The position numbers were made by a program, and so were the translations under genes. Source: a virus. Taken from it: a DNA stretch of 64,000 nucleotides. Of the stretch, positions 52,403 through 61,127 are shown piece by piece. Each line of letters begins with the position of its first letter. Within the stretch, counting starts at the first letter, position 1. Where the stretch lies: positions 62,001 to 126,000 of IMG/VR virus record IMGVR_UViG_3300009702_000016. The stretch is one strand, 5' to 3'. A model generated the notes under the pieces. The model made no database searches. It was given only the letters and a program-made list of their open reading frames with translations, and had not been told where the DNA came from.

Positions 52403-54180
52403 TGGGCCGTCTCAGGGAAATATTCAAGATTGCGAACGGAAAGCTTCCTAGTCAGAACTCCGCATACGTAAAGTTGCGAGGTATTGCCTATCCCATCGAT
52501 GTATTCCTTTCTGGGTCTCTTCGGTTCGCTAGAAAGATTGGAAGTCCGCTACCGATTTGGCTTCCTGATAATCAGACTACTCTAGCTTCCGATGCTTCCC
52601 TCAGCAGCGACCAGATCTCTCTTTCGCGTCCTCTGTCTTGGTTCACACTGGGAAGTAAGGTCGTTATTGGCGAGAACTTCTACACGTTTGTTGATGACAT
52701 CTTGGATGAAGGTCTCACGCTGTCCTTGACGGATAAGACTACTTTGTCTTATGCAGCTGGATCTACAGTGGACCTTTATGGCCATCCTTTAGAGATCAAC
52801 GGTACCTTTCCCTATCTGAGCGATCTTCCTCCGCTTCCAGATGAGTTTGTCCACGATCTTGTTCCTCGATCTTCTGTTGTTGCTTTGGCGGATACGAACC
52901 AGGTTCTCTCCGGGGAGCCAACGATTGACGATGTTTTGGCTGTTGCAGGGGATCGTGTTCTTCTTCTGAATCAGGCTGATCCTACAGAGAATGGTATTTG
53001 GGAGGTTTCAGTATTTGGGTGGACCCGACCTTCAGACTTTTCTCCCGGTACTCATGCAAGCAAGGCACACGTCTTCGTCCTCGGGGGAACGGTTTACGCT
53101 GTGTCCTCTTGGGTGTGCACAGCGTCATCGTCCTTGGACACCATCGACACTGACCCTCTTACGTGGTCTAGGTTTTCAAACGTCACAACTTTTGTGGTAC
53201 ACAGCGAGTACTTTATCTACCCAGGAGATGAGATAAATTACGGGTTTTCTGACTACAGGGTGGCTGAGGCATTAGATGTAGGGACTACCACAGATGGTAG
53301 GACCACCTACCAGATTACGATTGATCTGGGGATTCCTGCTACCCTTACTGATGGGGCATCTGACCAGGTGTACTTGAGGGCATACCCTGCTTATGCATCG
53401 ACCCCACGTCCCCTTCCTAAGATCCCAATGACAAACAGTACGATTGGACCCTTCCTGTACGATAGAGTTAGTGGGAGCTTTTTTGAAGATCTGTACGTGG
53501 AAGAAGTGGACGTTGTGAACTTGCACAGCTCTTCCGGGGATATCACATCCCGAACATTAGACGCGGGGAAGAACAGTCTTGTTTATTCCATCCCCCTTTC
53601 TTCTGATTCCTTTCTTTTCTGGGATAAGACTCGTGGAAGCCTAAACTACAGTCGGTCACTACAGACCTTCGTTGCTTTTACGGACACGAAGGGTAAGTTC
53701 CACATGTACTTTGAGTGTGTTCCTAAGATGGCCCACACAGCAGGGTTTGAGGGATGGAGAGTCAAGGTAAAACCTGACAGGGATGTTCATATGGTGGTGG
53801 AGTTGGAGCCTAATCCACTTCCAGACGCTATTCCTCCAGCTACTCGAAGAGGTACGTCCCTCACAGGGGGTCTTGAAACCTACGTAAACATTGATTTCCC
53901 CGAGGGAAGTGACCCCATCTCTAGGATACATGTGTCTTTTGACTCTGAGATCGTATCAGGAGACTATCACGAAGGGACTCGTATTGACATGGGAAGTTGG
54001 GAAACCCGTGGGGTACCGTCTCTCTCCTTCATTTCACATGCTACCATCGCTAAGGTTGTTGGGGGACATGTTTGGGCTTCGGGATCCGCTATGGCTAAGC
54101 CTTATTGGTTACGTCTAGCGTATCTAAAAGTGCAATCAGACTTGTATGCTAGATTTAATGGCGGCCTACTTTCTACTTAA
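52402..54180 (+). CDS. Fibre/baseplate protein with phage 'NGIY' fibre domain
   Basis: 592 residues from GTG 52402 (1-nt overlap). Residues 160-250 contain the module common in phage tail-fibre proteins: VVALADTNQVLSGEPTIDDV, then AGDRVLLLNQADPTENGIWE and a W-x-R-P-x-D-F segment, which in other phages reads GDRVLVK-Q---NGIY-V---W-RA-D. The N-terminal part (AYVKLRGIAYPIDVFL) and C-terminal part (beta, GFEGWRVKVKPDRDVHMVVE) differ and may join baseplate and tip. Function inferred as structural adhesin component. Confidence 0.66.
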   Translation: MGRLREIFKIANGKLPSQNSAYVKLRGIAYPIDVFLSGSLRFARKIGSPLPIWLPDNQTTLASDASLSSDQISLSRPLSWFTLGSKVVIGENFYTFVDDILDEGLTLSLTDKTTLSYAAGSTVDLYGHPLEINGTFPYLSDLPPLPDEFVHDLVPRSSVVALADTNQVLSGEPTIDDVLAVAGDRVLLLNQADPTENGIWEVSVFGWTRPSDFSPGTHASKAHVFVLGGTVYAVSSWVCTASSSLDTIDTDPLTWSRFSNVTTFVVHSEYFIYPGDEINYGFSDYRVAEALDVGTTTDGRTTYQITIDLGIPATLTDGASDQVYLRAYPAYASTPRPLPKIPMTNSTIGPFLYDRVSGSFFEDLYVEEVDVVNLHSSSGDITSRTLDAGKNSLVYSIPLSSDSFLFWDKTRGSLNYSRSLQTFVAFTDTKGKFHMYFECVPKMAHTAGFEGWRVKVKPDRDVHMVVELEPNPLPDAIPPATRRGTSLTGGLETYVNIDFPEGSDPISRIHVSFDSEIVSGDYHEGTRIDMGSWETRGVPSLSFISHATIAKVVGGHVWASGSAMAKPYWLRLAYLKVQSDLYARFNGGLLST

Positions 54181-54192
54181 CTAGGACTACTC

Positions 54193-56460
54193 ATGCGTAG
54201 AATATTACTAGCTGCTCCGGTCTCCATAGACCTGTTGAATTTCGAACGAGAAGCGTTTATCGACGAAATTCTTAATAGGACACGTCTGCTGTTTGCTAGC
54301 TATGATCCCGCTCTTGGTCGGTTCGGTATCGTAGACAAGGATGACCCTAAAACTGCGCTGTCCGGTGACACTTCACGTTCCTTTGTGGTATCCGTGAATG
54401 CGACAGATTCTACCGCCATCGATGTGAGTGGAGGAACTGCTGTTTTTTCAACGGGAGAGGTGCTTGTGCTGGACACCGGGGTGGAGCGTCGTTCCGTTCC
54501 CGGAGGCATCGGTACGACGAGCGTAGTCTACCTAGAGTTCTCGGAATTGGAGACAGCTACCCGCCTAACACGATGGGATACGCCAGCCAACACGATGGTT
54601 GACTTCTTGGCCTCCTCCGCAGACTACATCAAAGTGGATCTGAAGAGTACCTATGACGCGCTAACGATTGCCGAGAAGGACCTTACAATCCCTCTTGCAG
54701 TGGTCTCCGTTCAGGAAGTTGTTACGGGAGTTGGAACAGCTTCGACGCTTGTCGTTGACCATACGACTACTCAGTTGAGTGTGAACCGCCCTTGGTTTAG
54801 CCCTGTGGACATCGAGCACAGAAGCTACCATGGATCGGGGGTTGCCTCTACAAGCAACCCTCATGCGATTTCGTTGAACGACGTATCTGCTTCGAGCACC
54901 CAGACGCTGTTCCAGATCCAGTTAGATCACGGAATGATTGTTTCGAAGGACAAGTCCCTCGCAAAGGTTCCTGGAAAGCTGTGCGTGGAGACCATCCTTG
55001 AGGCCGCGATTACTGAGGATACGACAGGGTCGGTTACAGGCATCGTGGGAGGTTATTGGTTCGCTACTTCTAACTTCCCCACGCTTGTGATTAGGGCTAC
55101 TGATACTTCCACTGGTTTTGACTACGCTCCTCTTCAGATCAAGAGGACAAACAAGGTTTTCCTCCTTCCTAGTGATCAGTACGTTTCAGGAACCGACATT
55201 GAGGTAACGTATCTTACTACAGATGCCGCCGAGCCTTCCACCGCAACGCCCATAACTAGCCTGTCTTTCAAGCAGGTTGGGGATCGAGAGACAGTTATCT
55301 CCGAAGGCTTGGTGGTCAACTCGATCACTGCGGACACCCTGTCCTTTTCGGATGCGGGTCCTGTTCCTCAGCGTTTCATCGTTTACATGAACTCCTCCGG
55401 TGAGTTCAAGCGCTATCCTCAGACTTGTGCTTCCTACGTCAAGCTGTCCTCTATCGGAACAACACCACAGTCTTTCACTCAGGATTTACTGGGTGCCGCT
55501 CCTCTTAAGCTTGCTCTTCAGGGAGCCGTTCCTTCTCCCACACTGACAGTCACTGTTCAGGTTTCTGGATTGGACCAGAATGGGTCCACTATCAGTGAGG
55601 ATGTGACATTTACTGACGCTACTTGGACGGACAATGCGGCAGGTACCTGTACGGAAGAGCCTCAGCAATTCGCTTATACAATCAATACCTTCACTTCGGT
55701 CTTCAACTACATTGTAACGACAAACATAGACTCTGGTCCTGCGGCCTCGCTTGCTATTTACGGTGACATCACTCCTGAGCTAACACCGGAGCTTGCGGAC
55801 ATCCTCCCTGTTGTTGATATTCTGTGGGATGGACTTCAGGTTTGTGAGCTTGAGGATATCCGCCCCATCAACACTCAGATGTCTCTTCCTAGAGTTACGA
55901 AGTATTCCGGGTCTTCCGTGGCTTCTGCGGAGGGAACGTTAGTGTACACGGCAGGTTCCTTGTTCAATCATTGGGTGGAAGACTTTGATCAGCCTAAGTT
56001 CATCACGAACAAATGGTCTGACGATGCAGCAGACACGCTAGCCGGAAGTGTCGCCTTTCCTCCATTTGACACCAAGATGCGAAAGATTTTTGATGGCTTA
56101 GACCTGCGCGATGTCTACGTGAGCAAGCCGATTGCCGTCAGGCCGCACCTCGATGCGCCAGTGGCTCTAAGGTTTATCCCTATCGAGCCTGGTCGCGATT
56201 TTAAGCTGTACGCACGCTACTTTGATGGGACCGCTCTTTGGTCTCCATGGTTGGATTCTGGAAGCATGTTTATGCCTCCCTACAAGGTATCTCTGACTGG
56301 GGCTGTGACTCCTCTCGTGAAGTGGCAGATGGCTGTTTCTGGTCAGTGCAAGGGCATGATTATTGTCTATGTCGTTGACTCCGTTCCTGGGGCCGGTGGT
56401 GGTCTTCCTCCTGAGTTCGCCTGGGACGTTGGTGTCTGGGACGATGGTGCTTTCTCTTGA
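54193..56460 (+). CDS. Large beta-rich fibre/baseplate protein (DUF4815-like layout)
   Basis: 755 residues. The N-terminal helix (INFEREAFIDEILNRTRLLF-like, LLNFEREAFIDEILNRT) is followed by strands typical of baseplate-bound fibre proteins: FVVSVNATDSTAIDVSGGTA, EVLVLDTGVERRSV, and VVYLEFSELETATRLTRWDT. The remaining 500 residues are several beta domains, including PSPTLTVTVQVSGLD and a C-terminal FKLYARYFDGTALWSPW. A related start occurs in the 56473 product. No catalytic motif is seen. Confidence 0.62.
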   Translation: MRRILLAAPVSIDLLNFEREAFIDEILNRTRLLFASYDPALGRFGIVDKDDPKTALSGDTSRSFVVSVNATDSTAIDVSGGTAVFSTGEVLVLDTGVERRSVPGGIGTTSVVYLEFSELETATRLTRWDTPANTMVDFLASSADYIKVDLKSTYDALTIAEKDLTIPLAVVSVQEVVTGVGTASTLVVDHTTTQLSVNRPWFSPVDIEHRSYHGSGVASTSNPHAISLNDVSASSTQTLFQIQLDHGMIVSKDKSLAKVPGKLCVETILEAAITEDTTGSVTGIVGGYWFATSNFPTLVIRATDTSTGFDYAPLQIKRTNKVFLLPSDQYVSGTDIEVTYLTTDAAEPSTATPITSLSFKQVGDRETVISEGLVVNSITADTLSFSDAGPVPQRFIVYMNSSGEFKRYPQTCASYVKLSSIGTTPQSFTQDLLGAAPLKLALQGAVPSPTLTVTVQVSGLDQNGSTISEDVTFTDATWTDNAAGTCTEEPQQFAYTINTFTSVFNYIVTTNIDSGPAASLAIYGDITPELTPELADILPVVDILWDGLQVCELEDIRPINTQMSLPRVTKYSGSSVASAEGTLVYTAGSLFNHWVEDFDQPKFITNKWSDDAADTLAGSVAFPPFDTKMRKIFDGLDLRDVYVSKPIAVRPHLDAPVALRFIPIEPGRDFKLYARYFDGTALWSPWLDSGSMFMPPYKVSLTGAVTPLVKWQMAVSGQCKGMIIVYVVDSVPGAGGGLPPEFAWDVGVWDDGAFS

Positions 56461-56472
56461 TCCCGGTATTCT

Positions 56473-57504
56473 ATGTCTAATCGTATCGTACTTAATAGCA
56501 ATGAGATTGCCACCAACGAGGATGTCCAGAGTGCCCAAGACTGGCTGTCTCGTGACCTTAGTCGTGTTCTAGAGGGACTTACATTTGGTTCGTTAGACCA
56601 TAAGCCTTCATCGGGATTCGAAGGCGGTGCGATTGTATCTGGACTCGAAGTTAGTTTGTCTTCCTCAAACTTGACTGCTGTCATATCTCCCGGTGTTGCT
56701 GTTTTCTTTGATGAGTCAGTCGACACAACGAAAGATAGTCCCTACAAGATAGGGACACTCACAAGCCCTCAGACTGTCACCCTAAAGCCAGCTTCTCCGG
56801 TGTCTCGTTGGGACCTCATAGAGATTTCTCTAGGGGAAGTGACAACCTCTGAGATTAGAAGGGTAAAGGGACCCTCTGGATTCACTGATACATCAGTTCC
56901 TAAGGTAGTCACTAGGTCCATCACGGCCAGAGTCCGCCAAGGTGAAGCTTTTTTTCAGACTTTGCCTGTCATAACCTTGGCTGGATATCTTCCTCTTGCA
57001 GGATTAAAGGTTACCGTTGGGGCATCTACGCTAAGTAATAGCGTACCAATTGATTTCCGTAAGATGGCAAGTAACTTCTCCCCAAGTGCTTCCTATACTG
57101 AGCCGTTTGGTTTGGATGGATTTTCTAGGCCTGTGTCTTTCCGTGTCAAAGAGGACAACTTTACTGTATCCACTTCCAGAAATACAGCTATAATCGGACA
57201 GTATCGGGGACCCGTAGCCTCTTCGTTGTCCATCTCTGCCCTCGGTCTAGCTACGGAGCTTACTGAGTCTCCGCTGGTAACCCTTGACGATTCTTCTCCT
57301 GACAGTTTTCCGGCTTCTTCTTGGCGGTACTTGTACGCCTATCGTCCCTCTTTTTTGTGCGGTTATACTTCCCTGTGTTTCTCTCCGGTACCTCCCAGAG
57401 TTCCTGGCTCTTCTGGCTTTGGTCCAGTTGATAGTATACGTCCTTCGTCTGCTTTTAGTCCCCCTGCTCCGTTCAATCCAGCAGAGTTGATAGGTGTTGG
57501 GTAA
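56473..57504 (+). CDS. Fibre-like structural protein
   Basis: 343 residues. IATNEDVQSAQDWLSRDLSR begins a helix and then GAIVSGLEVSLSSSNLTAVI and ISPGVAVFFDESVD mirror the strand order of the N-terminal part of the 54193 product. After about 190 the sequence is Ser/Pro-rich beta. Probably a fibre or fibre adaptor encoded as a diverged relative of its upstream neighbour. The ATG follows GGTATTCT without a strong ribosome site. Confidence 0.58.
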   Translation: MSNRIVLNSNEIATNEDVQSAQDWLSRDLSRVLEGLTFGSLDHKPSSGFEGGAIVSGLEVSLSSSNLTAVISPGVAVFFDESVDTTKDSPYKIGTLTSPQTVTLKPASPVSRWDLIEISLGEVTTSEIRRVKGPSGFTDTSVPKVVTRSITARVRQGEAFFQTLPVITLAGYLPLAGLKVTVGASTLSNSVPIDFRKMASNFSPSASYTEPFGLDGFSRPVSFRVKEDNFTVSTSRNTAIIGQYRGPVASSLSISALGLATELTESPLVTLDDSSPDSFPASSWRYLYAYRPSFLCGYTSLCFSPVPPRVPGSSGFGPVDSIRPSSAFSPPAPFNPAELIGVG

Positions 57505-57513
57505 GCACTCTAC

Positions 57514-58020
57514 ATGGGGGCCTTTCTCACGTACACGGACTCCGTGTCTTCGACAACTAAAATTCGTCCCTCTGTGAAGTCTGGCGGGTTCACTCGGCAG
57601 ATCTATCTGGCAGAAGCTCCCAGCACTCCTCCCTCCGCTTCTTCCGCTACAGGAGGAGAGATTATTGATCCCAACTCTTCTATTGTGTCCTCCATTCTCG
57701 TAAACCCAAGAGATCTGCTAGTTGGGGCACCACACCCTATGTCAGCTACCATGGTCCGGGTGGATGTTCGTCTTCGCTCCTCTTCCTCCTTTCCGGTGGG
57801 AACGCTCCACACTTTCCGGTTCCGTTTGGTTTATGCCGGTTCATCTGACGAATCTGTTCTTGATATTAGAAGGCTTGATTCCGGCGAGGTTGTTAGCTTC
57901 ATGGTTGACATCCCTCTGCCTGAGACGTCCTACAAATCACTGATAGTAGACACTGACTCCACTGCGGTTTCTGGTAACATTATTACCTTACGCGCCGTTG
58001 GCTTTTTCGAGGCCGTCTGA
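57514..58020 (+). CDS. Small beta-rich virion protein
   Basis: 168 residues. Strand-rich with a Pro/Ser linker near 35-50; the second half (ATMVRVDVRLRSSSSFPVGT, HTFRFRLVYAG, EVVSFMVDIPLPE) looks like an Ig-like or carbohydrate-binding-type sandwich, though no family is identified. Its stop overlaps the next ATG (TGATG). Confidence 0.58.
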   Translation: MGAFLTYTDSVSSTTKIRPSVKSGGFTRQIYLAEAPSTPPSASSATGGEIIDPNSSIVSSILVNPRDLLVGAPHPMSATMVRVDVRLRSSSSFPVGTLHTFRFRLVYAGSSDESVLDIRRLDSGEVVSFMVDIPLPETSYKSLIVDTDSTAVSGNIITLRAVGFFEAV

Positions 58021-58937
58021 TGACACAGACCAGAATTTGGAACTACGGTGACACCTTTACTTCGTTCAGGGGAAGCTCTGCTTTGGGTGAGCTTCATTCC
58101 CCGGGTGTCTTCTCTGGTTATGACTTGTCTGTCACTGACGTAGACAAAGTTGAGGTGAGCACGGGCTTTCTGCTACTCCCTAGTGGAATCTTGGTAGGGG
58201 AAGACGTTGCTCTAGAGTTCATCATAAACCCTCTTCCTGCGGCTGCGACGACCTACACACTGACAGTGCGCCACACTGATTCAGATGTGATTGGAGGCCA
58301 GGCAGCCGTTTATGCAATGGAAGTAGGTGAGCTTGCTCCCGCTGATATCTCTGACGGAATACCCATCGCTTACATCCATCACCCTGGCGGAGCGGTGGCC
58401 TTAGATGCCTCACAGATCGTCCCTGTTCGAAAGGTATTGGACTCCGCATCTGACGCTGTTTCTATTGATCCTACTTCCTTCCTGGCACCTTTCTCGTCAG
58501 CATGGGTTGTCGACACGCTTGGGACAGACACTTCCGTTACAAGTAGTTACGACGGTGCCGCCACTGTGTACTCCAGCGTCTCGACAGGAGGTGCTTCTCC
58601 TCTTGTCCCTCCCTTTTTTGAGACGTCCGTAATGGTAATCCCCATCGAAGCAAAGGCGTTTCGTCCGAGGTCTTTCTCCGTTCGTTCTCGCATTGCTACC
58701 ATCAACTCTAGCCTTGTGGTTTCTGCCATGGATACGGATGGAAATCCTGTTTCTTTGTCTTCCTCTACAATTAGTGGCCCTTCTGCTGTGTTTTCGGCCT
58801 CTACAGTTACTGTTGACTCCTCTTCGGGGGTATTTACTGAGGGAGATTTGTACACTCTTGTTCTAGAGTTTAGAACCCCTCAGTCTGAATCCATCGACAT
58901 TCAGTCTTTCACGGTCATCTATGACCCACTTCCTTAG
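58020..58937 (+). CDS. Fibre-like structural protein
   Basis: 305 residues. YDLSVTDVDKVEVSTGFLLL and PSGILVGEDVALEFIINPLP, then TYTLTVRHTDSDVIGG and DGIPIAYIHHPGGA, follow the strand layout of baseplate-proximal fibre proteins seen in 54193 and 29611. The C-terminal 150 residues are a beta-sandwich-like domain (SFSVRSRIATINSSLVVSAM). It is the last gene of the fibre block. No enzymatic motif is visible. Confidence 0.58.
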   Translation: MTQTRIWNYGDTFTSFRGSSALGELHSPGVFSGYDLSVTDVDKVEVSTGFLLLPSGILVGEDVALEFIINPLPAAATTYTLTVRHTDSDVIGGQAAVYAMEVGELAPADISDGIPIAYIHHPGGAVALDASQIVPVRKVLDSASDAVSIDPTSFLAPFSSAWVVDTLGTDTSVTSSYDGAATVYSSVSTGGASPLVPPFFETSVMVIPIEAKAFRPRSFSVRSRIATINSSLVVSAMDTDGNPVSLSSSTISGPSAVFSASTVTVDSSSGVFTEGDLYTLVLEFRTPQSESIDIQSFTVIYDPLP

Positions 58938-58946
58938 AGATTTTCC

Positions 58947-59432
58947 ATGATCAGTATTCTTAAGTTTTTCGAAAACAGCAACTACAAAGGAGGCAGCGGT
59001 AGTGAGAACGAAAACAAGGTAATCAGCCGTACTCTGCTAAAGATTGCTGTTGTATCTCGTCATCACAGCCAGAAGCACCCAGAGAAGACGCCGAAGCACG
59101 GAGAGCTTTGGAAGTGTCGTATTGTTAAGGAGATTTCGTCCGGGCAAAACCGTGGATGCTTCATTGTAGAGCCCATTGAAAAGATTGACGACCAATCCAT
59201 CGTTCATCTGATCCCTGGATGGTATGATACCAAGGTTGTCAACGGTAGGATGGTTATTGTTCCTAGGAAGCAAGGTGTAAACTGGATTCTTCCTCTGACT
59301 CACAAAAGAATGTTATCTGAAGAGCATAAGGCCTATTGTGTTCTTGTTTTGTTGGATGAGTTGCCTATGGCAGATGTTCCTTCCAACATCCCAATGCCAA
59401 AGACCGAAGCAGACGCTAACGAAGACGTGTAG
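58947..59432 (+). CDS. Hypothetical basic protein
   Basis: 161 residues. Basic N-terminal third (SRTLLKIAVVSRHHSQKHPE) followed by strands (ELWKCRIVKEISSGQNRGCF, VNGRMVIVPRKQGVNWILPL) that could form a small barrel. The C-terminus is acidic and disordered. It marks the return from the fibre block to non-structural genes. No family is recognised; a nucleic-acid-binding barrel is only a guess. Confidence 0.58.
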   Translation: MISILKFFENSNYKGGSGSENENKVISRTLLKIAVVSRHHSQKHPEKTPKHGELWKCRIVKEISSGQNRGCFIVEPIEKIDDQSIVHLIPGWYDTKVVNGRMVIVPRKQGVNWILPLTHKRMLSEEHKAYCVLVLLDELPMADVPSNIPMPKTEADANEDV

Positions 59433-59443
59433 AAGGAGATATG

Positions 59444-59860
59444 ATGGAAAAGACTGCCAGTGACAAACAAATTTCAGAGGAGGCAATGGCTAAGCTTCGG
59501 CTTAAGCTTGAGGAGTTCACTCCTTCTCTGCTGTCGTTGTTCAAGAGCCCTGAGATTGTATCCAGGCTTGAGGACTATGTGAAGCTGTTGGTTGCTGCCA
59601 TCAAGGAACCTAATCTTATGCACGCACGAATGGCACTTGGTCAGATGCTGTCAACAGCGGACAAGAACAAGGAAGCTGCAAAGGACCCTGCTAAGATATC
59701 AGAACAGATCAGGCTTCTTGTAAACCCAATGTTCGAGGCTGTAGTTAGCGCTGTTGGACGGAAGATGGTAGCGTCGGCTTCCCTACGTAGGCGCCTTGCT
59801 CGTGTCAGGTCTTCAGTTAGAAAACTAGCAGGCCTTAGAGATCTTGTTGGGGCTTTGTAG
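59444..59860 (+). CDS. Hypothetical helical protein
   Basis: 138 residues. AAGGAG at 59433-59438 lies 5 nt before ATG 59444 and only 2 nt before ATG 59441, so 59444 is favoured. All helix (EEAMAKLRLKLEEFTPSLLS, ISEQIRLLVNPMFEAVVSAV) with a basic C-terminal helix (SLRRRLARVRSSVRKLAGLR). The ribosome site is strong and expression is likely high. No family is recognised. Confidence 0.6.
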   Translation: MEKTASDKQISEEAMAKLRLKLEEFTPSLLSLFKSPEIVSRLEDYVKLLVAAIKEPNLMHARMALGQMLSTADKNKEAAKDPAKISEQIRLLVNPMFEAVVSAVGRKMVASASLRRRLARVRSSVRKLAGLRDLVGAL

Positions 59861-60135
59861 TGTACAAGTACGGAATCATTAAGTATGAGAATGCTTCCCC
59901 TGGGTCTCCCGTTCGATACGTAGAAGGGTCCATCGGAAAGCCTGGTGTGATCCTTGAGGCTCGGGGACCTCACGAAGTGAACGCTGTCCTTGTCCGTGTT
60001 AAGGGAACGATGGGCTACGTGGAGTACAAGCCCCCTTCTCCACTTTCTCCTTCCTCCTCCCAGACTAGTGGAAGTGCTTCTTCCATCCACATTCGATCTG
60101 ACATTTCTGCGAAGGCGGGCCTTACTATTTTATGA
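59860..60135 (+). CDS. Small hypothetical protein
   Basis: 91 residues from GTG 59860, overlapping the previous stop by one base. The first 60 residues are strands (YKYGIIKYENASPGSPVRYV, VNAVLVRVKGTMGYVEYKPP) and the end is Ser/Pro-rich. It overlaps the next gene by 4 nt (ATGA). No motif is seen. Confidence 0.55.
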   Translation: MYKYGIIKYENASPGSPVRYVEGSIGKPGVILEARGPHEVNAVLVRVKGTMGYVEYKPPSPLSPSSSQTSGSASSIHIRSDISAKAGLTIL

Positions 60136-60758
60136 ATCATGAGGATATGACGGAGCTTGCGGAGTCTCTCAACAGGAAGCTTAAGCTCGTTGGGTTGGAG
60201 CACACTTACGCTCGTGTCAAGCCTTTGTCCTCTGGGGAGTATGAGGTGAGGGTTGTCGTACACCCCGACGAAGAGAGTTACCTTCCTGACCTTCCTTCTT
60301 CTGTGGTTACCTCACCCTGGGTAGAAACTTCTAACAGTAACTCTCCTTATCTTAAGATTACACCGAGAACCCCACTACCAAAAACAGATGATTTTGGTTT
60401 CTACCCAAGCTGGAGCCGTCGTAACACAGACGGTCCTGCGCTTTCCCCTGACGTGAACCCTGCAGCCTCTGGCCTTCGTAGAATTCCTGAACTTCAGGAC
60501 CTAGTTAGAGTATCCTCTATGAATAACGACCTAAAATCTCGTATATCTCATGTCATCAACTCGCTAACTGCCGCATCCAGGCTGCAAAAGGTGGCTTTGG
60601 CAGGAAGCGGGTACGCGAAGGAGTCGGAGCATCTGATATCCGAGCTTCTGGAGCAGTTTGTGTCCGATGGGTATACCGGGAGGCACAAAATCGTCAGGTT
60701 GGTCAAGGCTCTAAAGAAGGCTATGCAGAGTGATGGCTATTCCTTCATGGGAGATTGA
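60132..60758 (+). CDS. Hypothetical two-domain protein
   Basis: 208 residues, ATGA-coupled. An N-terminal helix-strand domain (MTELAESLNRKLKLVGLEHT, GEYEVRVVVHPDEESYLP) is followed by a Pro/Ser/Asn linker (70-125) and a helical C-terminal domain (SRLQKVALAGSGYAKESEHL, HKIVRLVKALKKAM). The C-terminal helix pair resembles a recurring helix-G-helix module in several charged proteins of this window (for example AGLMKEAASLRDSL in the 35657 product). Confidence 0.55.
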   Translation: MNHEDMTELAESLNRKLKLVGLEHTYARVKPLSSGEYEVRVVVHPDEESYLPDLPSSVVTSPWVETSNSNSPYLKITPRTPLPKTDDFGFYPSWSRRNTDGPALSPDVNPAASGLRRIPELQDLVRVSSMNNDLKSRISHVINSLTAASRLQKVALAGSGYAKESEHLISELLEQFVSDGYTGRHKIVRLVKALKKAMQSDGYSFMGD

Positions 60759-60761
60759 TAA

Positions 60762-61112
60762 ATGTTGGAGAATCGTCCACAGACTTCTATACCGGGTCTC
60801 ATCATCGCATGGCGTATTGATAAGTATCTTGCAGAACTAAAGGAGAATGAGAAGGAGAAGACGGCTTTTGTTGGTGTCGATTTTAGTTCCATTTCTGAGA
60901 GCGACGTTACTGCGAAAGACATCTATAGAGCACAGTACGAGTGGGGACCTACCGCTTTGACTCGCCTGGTTACTGATCGGCGTGTTGCTTTGTGCACACT
61001 ACTTAGGAAACTTGTGAAATCTTTGACTCCTGAGCTGGAGTCCTATCGGATGTACGAATATTGGGGTGACGTTATTTCGTCACCTACGATTGTGTACATT
61101 GATTACCCTTGA
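60762..61112 (+). CDS. Hypothetical protein
   Basis: 116 residues, starting 3 nt after the previous stop. Helix-rich (LIIAWRIDKYLAELKENEKE, ALTRLVTDRRVALCTLLRKL) with a strand at the end (SSPTIVYIDYP). No metal or nucleotide motif is seen. It lies 15 nt before the helicase and may be co-expressed with it. Confidence 0.58.
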   Translation: MLENRPQTSIPGLIIAWRIDKYLAELKENEKEKTAFVGVDFSSISESDVTAKDIYRAQYEWGPTALTRLVTDRRVALCTLLRKLVKSLTPELESYRMYEYWGDVISSPTIVYIDYP

Positions 61113-61127
61113 GCGTAGGGACTTGGG

